Both the position numbers and the translations under genes were made by a program. DNA of 7,566 bases from an uncultured Oscillospiraceae bacterium (lineage in GTDB: Bacteria > Bacillota > Clostridia > Oscillospirales > Oscillospiraceae), in NCBI GenBank assembly GCA_910585265.1, contig CAJUCA010000090.1, positions 1 through 7,566 on the forward strand. The letters are read 5' to 3'. Below are positions 5,038 to 7,566 of the stretch, piece after piece. Numbering within the stretch: position 1 is the stretch's first letter; each line of letters begins with the position of its first letter. The notes under the pieces are model-generated. The model made no database searches. It saw only the letters and a program-made list of their open reading frames with translations, and was not told the DNA's origin.

Positions 5038-5060
5038 TTTTGGGGCAGGTTGTCCCAAAA
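5038..5060 (-). other. Hairpin with IncP-like nic motif: candidate oriT
   Basis: TTTTGGGG (5038-5045) and TCCCAAAA (5053-5060) form an 8-bp stem with one G-T pair. The minus strand through loop and arm reads CAACCTGCCCC, close to the RP4-type nic core ATCCTGCCC (known for MOBP relaxases), differing at one position. It lies 56 nt upstream of the relaxase start, a usual oriT location, and at the edge of the AT-rich cassette. This is an assignment by motif resemblance only. Confidence 0.3.
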
Positions 5061-5065
5061 AGTTA

Positions 5066-5094
5066 TTGTTAAAAAAGAGCTTATGTTATATAAT
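5066..5094 (+). promoter_or_regulatory. Promoter of the inserted two-gene cassette
   Basis: TTGTTA (5066-5071), a 17-nt spacer and a perfect TATAAT (5089-5094) lie 28 nt before the first cassette gene. The cassette therefore carries its own promoter and need not rely on the surrounding mobilization operon, which runs the other way. Confidence 0.65.
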
Positions 5095-5121
5095 GAATCC
5101 TGATAGGAGGTATCGAATACT

Positions 5122-5316
5122 ATGAATGAATTACAAAAGGATTTAATTCTTATGGATTGTAAAATAATGCTTAAAAAACTTGGAGATATACCGTTTGACC
5201 AATCATTTAGTGTTCTTCAAAATGATTTATGGAATATTGGAAATAAATATGGCATAACCGGTCCCGAAGTTTTCATGATTTTAATGGATAATTTCCCCAA
5301 AAAGGAGGGGAAATAA
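5122..5316 (+). CDS. Small 64-aa protein of unknown function, first gene of inserted cassette
   Basis: I do not recognise this protein. It is AT-rich in codon use, unlike the relaxase and MobC genes on either side. It is acidic to neutral, without a signal peptide or membrane segment, and is probably all-helical (LQKDLILMDCKIMLKKLG, then a GITGPEVFMILMDNF helix). ATG 5122 follows TAGGAGGT with about 10 nt spacing, downstream of a consensus -10. Its TAA stop is directly followed by the ATG of the 291-aa membrane-protein gene, whose SD AGGAGGGG lies within this gene's last codons. The two are therefore translationally coupled and likely act together. It may be a regulator, antitoxin-like or sensor partner of the membrane protein; that is inference. 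Confidence 0.75.
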   Translation: MNELQKDLILMDCKIMLKKLGDIPFDQSFSVLQNDLWNIGNKYGITGPEVFMILMDNFPKKEGK

Positions 5317-6192
5317 ATGAAAAAAAGTAAAAGCCTTTTTGAGGCAATATCAGCGCTTAAAGCAGTTACACAAACTTTGTTCAAAAAAATGCCGGTTCTG
5401 TTTTTGGTTGTTATTTATTTGGTGGACTTAGGTATTCGTAGTTATTTGTCTGCGGGATGGTCAACTACATATTTATTGGGGTTGCTGATTCTTATAATCT
5501 CCATAGGAATCTATGTCAGCACCAAAAGCTTTTCTGAAACAACGCTTAGTTTTGTGCTAGGAATATTAACTATTTATTCGATTGATTGGGAAAATGCTAA
5601 TATTACTCTCTTTTTGGTTTTATATTTGGCCTATATTGTTGTGACATTTTATATTTCATCTATTCGATTGGCTGCTAAGCAAGAAAGTATTTTAACGCAA
5701 GCTGCTTGTAAATTGGACATGGACGATTATAAAAACGTCTATAAACGGCTAAAAAACATTTCCCAGAAATCCACAAAATATGGTCAATTATCTATACTAG
5801 ACAAGAGTGAAATTATTCGCTACTTGGCATTTCGCCAGGTTATTATCGGTGAGTATGAAGAAGCTATCAATATGATTGAGTTAATCAAAAGCGTATGTCA
5901 AGCAGAAATAGTACCTTGCTGTGAGATATATTATGGTTTCTATACCTATTGTTACAATCAGAAGCCAACACCCCCCAATATCTCAAAAGAAGTGGAAAAA
6001 ATGTTTGACAAGGTAACTACGCTGACTATTTCTTATTTGGAGTTTTTTGAAATTTTTGCACAGACTAAACGCATATTAGTTGAAACAAAGCTACCGTTTG
6101 ATAAGTATTTGCTTGAAATTAGATTGATGGCACTGAAAGGATATAGCAGTACAGATATAAGCGATATAATGAGAGAAAACCATCTCAAATAG
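5317..6192 (+). CDS. 291-aa four-helix membrane protein with helical cytoplasmic domain, unknown function
   Basis: I do not recognise a family. A basic 24-residue N-terminus is followed by four hydrophobic segments at about residues 25-40, 51-67, 77-90 and 96-114. A soluble domain of about 175 residues (116-291) then follows, predicted by eye to be all-helical and cytoplasmic. One piece, about 167-190 (RYLAFRQVIIGEYEEAINMIELI), resembles a single tetratricopeptide-type helical hairpin. The end has a small helix-turn-helix-like stretch (GYSSTDISDIMRENHLK), probably too short to bind DNA. The SD AGGAGGGG sits 6 nt before ATG 5317, and the ATG abuts the previous stop. The gene is strongly AT-rich and faces against the mobilization operon. 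The pairing of a small soluble protein with a membrane effector inside an ICE would fit a defence, exclusion or toxin-immunity module, without proof. Confidence 0.8.
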   Translation: MKKSKSLFEAISALKAVTQTLFKKMPVLFLVVIYLVDLGIRSYLSAGWSTTYLLGLLILIISIGIYVSTKSFSETTLSFVLGILTIYSIDWENANITLFLVLYLAYIVVTFYISSIRLAAKQESILTQAACKLDMDDYKNVYKRLKNISQKSTKYGQLSILDKSEIIRYLAFRQVIIGEYEEAINMIELIKSVCQAEIVPCCEIYYGFYTYCYNQKPTPPNISKEVEKMFDKVTTLTISYLEFFEIFAQTKRILVETKLPFDKYLLEIRLMALKGYSSTDISDIMRENHLK

Positions 6193-6203
6193 ATAATTTG
6201 GAG

Positions 6204-6225
6204 GGGAGCGGCCTGGGCCGCTCCC
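6204..6225. terminator. Perfect GC hairpin between the cassette and mobC
   Basis: GGGAGCGGCC (6204-6213) and GGCCGCTCCC (6216-6225) form a perfect 10-bp stem between the convergent stop codons of the 291-aa protein and MobC. No T-tract follows on either strand, so it could be a weak bidirectional terminator or an RNA-stabilising 3' end. It also marks the right-hand edge of the AT-rich cassette. Confidence 0.45.
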
Positions 6226-6230
6226 TCGGT

Positions 6231-6581
6231 TCACATCACCACCACCTGGGCCAGCTTCTCCAGCAGCTCGGACAGCGGCCCCCACAGGTCGGCGTAGTCC
6301 TTTTGGAGCGCCTGAAGCTCGTTCTGATACAGCCCGCCATAGGTATTCACATGGAGCGCCGCCTGATTGAGATTGTTGGCGCACCGCCTCTGGAGGGACA
6401 CCAGCTCCCGCACCGGGGAGAGGTCCACCTGGAGCACATAGCCGTTGAGGGCCATTTTTCGGATATAGGCGCTCATATTGCGGATGCCCGTCTGCTCCAT
6501 GCGGGCCTTGATCCCTTGCAGCTCCTCCGGGCTCACCCAAACATAGAGCGGCACATTCCGGCGGCGCTTCTTCCCTGCCAC
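6231..6581 (-). CDS. mobC: MobC-type relaxosome accessory protein
   Basis: This 116-aa protein matches MobC-type mobilization proteins, which bind oriT DNA and help the relaxase nick. It opens with a basic stretch (AGKKRRRNVPLYVWVSPEEL) and continues with IRNMSAYIRKMALNGYV, the ribbon-helix-helix-like segment of this family. Near the middle is the signature-like RELVSLQRRCANNLNQAALHVN, and the C-terminal helix is leucine-rich (LWGPLSELLEKLAQ). The start is GTG 6581, only 2 nt after the stop of the upstream 207-aa gene and without a clear SD, so it is likely translated by coupling. mobC usually directly precedes the relaxase gene; here an AT-rich cassette on the other strand separates them. 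Length is typical. Confidence 0.85.
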   Translation of the reverse strand: MAGKKRRRNVPLYVWVSPEELQGIKARMEQTGIRNMSAYIRKMALNGYVLQVDLSPVRELVSLQRRCANNLNQAALHVNTYGGLYQNELQALQKDYADLWGPLSELLEKLAQVVVM

Positions 6582-6583
6582 AG

Positions 6584-7207
6584 CTATCTGTCGCCCCGGT
6601 CCGGGGCATCCTTTTTGGGGCCGGGCGGGGCCTGCCGCTCCTGGGCCTGCCTCCCCGCCTCCTCCATCTGCCGGGAGATGGAGGGCTTTTTCTCCTCCTG
6701 TTTAGCCGCCCGCTTTCGCTCCATACGTTTCCCCACAGCCGGGTTGTCCCTGGAGGGCCGCAGCTCATAGTCCGCCATATCCTTTTCCGACAGGGGCCGC
6801 GTGTAGGTCAGGTGCCCCCAGGCCAGGAACGCGCCGCCCTCCACGGGAACGCGCTGGTCGTAGTTTACGATCTCGTCCGGGGCATTGTGGGGCGGCTTGG
6901 GGAACGTGCCAATGTCCACGGGCCGCTGGGTGGAGTAATACTTGTAAAGGCCGGGTTCCTCGACCCACGCCACCTTTACGGAAAACTGCCGCTGGTAGTC
7001 CTCCACCCGCTCCGAAAGGTCCCGCGCCAGCGCGTCCCGGTCCATGCCGTAGTGCCCCCACTCGTATTGCCGTTTGCCGTGTTCGTCGTCATAGCAGGCC
7101 CAGGTCACAAAGGGCTCCGGCTCCCTGGGGCACTCGCCCAGGGCAAAGCCCCGGCCATTTTCCAGCATGACCACTTTCAAAATCGCATAGCCTTGATTTT
7201 TGTCCAT
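6584..7207 (-). CDS. Conserved ICE-type hypothetical protein upstream of mobC
   Basis: This 207-aa protein resembles, from memory, a conserved hypothetical found next to mobC in Tn1549-type elements, with the marker stretches MDKNQGYAIL, PFVTWACYDDEHG and YYSTQRPVDIGTFP. The last of these also occurs in large multi-domain ICE proteins. No catalytic motif is visible. The C-terminal 50 residues are highly charged and low complexity (KRAAKQEEKKPS, then a Q/E/R/P-rich tail), probably disordered. I start at ATG 7207 because GGAGGAGAT lies about 8 nt upstream; an in-frame extension to 7345 would run through the untranslated leader and is rejected. It is the first gene of a coupled pair with mobC (2 nt between stop and start), suggesting a role in DNA processing or its regulation during transfer. 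The function is unknown. Confidence 0.75.
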   Translation of the reverse strand: MDKNQGYAILKVVMLENGRGFALGECPREPEPFVTWACYDDEHGKRQYEWGHYGMDRDALARDLSERVEDYQRQFSVKVAWVEEPGLYKYYSTQRPVDIGTFPKPPHNAPDEIVNYDQRVPVEGGAFLAWGHLTYTRPLSEKDMADYELRPSRDNPAVGKRMERKRAAKQEEKKPSISRQMEEAGRQAQERQAPPGPKKDAPDRGDR

Positions 7208-7360
7208 GTTGATCTCCTCCAAAATGTTGACAGTATGGGGCCAAAACAGGGGCGGGACGTGAAATGATATGGGTGGCGCGGCGACGGGGGATAATCCGGC
7301 AGAGCCCTTTACGGGAACGGGGAACGGAAAAGCTCTGGACACCATGTCCAGAGCTCCCGC
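7208..7360 (-). other. Leader region of the mobilization pair
   Basis: This is the gap between the edge gene and the 207-aa gene. It contains the dyad copy 3 at 7331-7355 and a short tandem CCGTTCCC / CGTTCCCG on the minus strand near 7310-7325. I see no convincing -35/-10 pair, so the downstream genes may be co-transcribed with upstream genes beyond the window. Confidence 0.4.
7331..7355. repeat. Dispersed dyad, copy 3
   Basis: AGCTCTGGACA (7331-7341) and TGTCCAGAGCT (7345-7355) are perfect 11-bp arms around CCA. The core is the same as in the copies at 697-715 and 3504-3534 with one change near the centre. It lies 5 bp beyond the stop codon of the edge gene, and on the minus strand it is followed by TTTTCC, so this copy could also work as a weak terminator. 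Confidence 0.8.
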
Positions 7361-7566
7361 TTACTTCTCCATTTCCTTTTTCTTCTCGCCCTTGCCCAGC
7401 TCCGGGGGCTGCTTCTCTTTCCACTCCCCCAGCAGGGCCATGATCTGATCTTTCATCTCACGGGGCGTCTTGTCCTTACCGAAAAACTGGCTCAACTCCG
7501 CAGAACTGATAATCACGTCAAAATCCTCCTTTTTCTTCTCCTGGCTCAACACCGCGTCGATCACGT
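7361..7566 (-). CDS. C-terminal part of an unrecognised protein, truncated by the window edge
   Basis: The open frame runs from the right edge to TAA at 7363-7361 and gives at least 67 residues. A GTG at 7564 could be a start, but no upstream sequence is available to judge it, so I treat the gene as partial. The visible part has a KKKEDFDVIISSAELSQFF segment, a helical TPREMKDQIMALLGEWKEKQ segment and a lysine/glutamate-rich tail (GKGEKKKEMEK). No family is recognised. It lies upstream of, and in the same direction as, the mobilization genes, and ends 5 bp before dyad copy 3. Confidence 0.6.
   Translation of the reverse strand, partial: VIDAVLSQEKKKEDFDVIISSAELSQFFGKDKTPREMKDQIMALLGEWKEKQPPELGKGEKKKEMEK

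Noticed and set aside
5061..6203. Group II intron or insertion sequence splitting mobC and relaxase
   Set aside because: No reverse transcriptase, transposase, terminal inverted repeats or target duplication could be found at the cassette edges.
6091..7061. Additional minus-strand frames of 225 and 98 codons overlapping mobC and the 207-aa gene
   Set aside because: They are out-of-frame readings of the real minus-strand genes, with low-complexity R/G/P-rich sequence.
6198..7267. Plus-strand open frames opposite mobC and the 207-aa gene
   Set aside because: Composition is that of antisense GC-rich coding DNA and no SD or domain is seen; the minus-strand genes explain the region.
7208..7345. 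N-terminal extension of the 207-aa protein
   Set aside because: Proline-rich unrelated sequence, no SD at its start, and a strong SD directly precedes ATG 7207.
697..7355. CRISPR-like array from the repeated dyads
   Set aside because: Three copies kilobases apart with no regular spacers and no cas genes; they are dispersed palindromes.

Overview
The window reads as part of an integrative and conjugative or mobilizable element of the Tn1549/Tn916 type from a gut Clostridia-like Firmicute (Oscillospiraceae or Lachnospiraceae range). This rests on recognisable gene families: a MOBP-type relaxase, MobC, a Tn916-Orf7-like sigma region-4 protein, a cysteine-rich KTR protein and an XRE regulator. 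It also rests on strong AGGAGG-type ribosome binding sites and a GC-rich backbone interrupted by AT-richer cargo. No search could be run, so all family names are by eye.

Layout from left to right. Bases 1-191 are non-coding or the very start of another gene. 192-611 (-) is the small sigma-like protein. Its Shine-Dalgarno (SD) lies inside a 13-bp inverted repeat, and it overlaps by ATGA with a possible 55-codon upstream ORF. 612-991 is rich in hairpins and holds a 15-codon mini-ORF with a good SD. 992-2553 (-) is a two-gene operon: a MATE efflux pump followed by the KTR protein, overlapping at TGATG. Upstream, 2560-2890 is a complete attenuation leader with a consensus promoter, a 29-codon leader peptide, several terminator-like hairpins and alternative antiterminator pairings. 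This recalls the tet(M) leader of Tn916, but here it precedes a MATE gene. 3019-3375 (+) is a divergent XRE regulator with its own terminator. 3400-3540 is a dense cluster of hairpins behind the relaxase gene.

3552-4982 (-) is the relaxase. The catalytic N-terminus is only included if translation starts at an ACG codon. mobC lies at 6231-6581 (-), and the expected mobC-relaxase junction is split by an AT-rich, oppositely oriented two-gene cassette (5122-6192, +) with its own promoter. The cassette encodes a 64-aa protein and a 291-aa four-helix membrane protein that I do not recognise. It is the best candidate for an undescribed system here. Upstream of mobC are an ICE-type conserved protein (6584-7207, -) and the C-terminus of another protein running off the right edge.

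Three copies of a near-perfect dyad with core TCTGGACACNGTGTCCAGA are spread over the window (697-715, 3504-3534, 7331-7355), always outside the confident genes. They may be an element-wide protein-binding or transcript-end signal.
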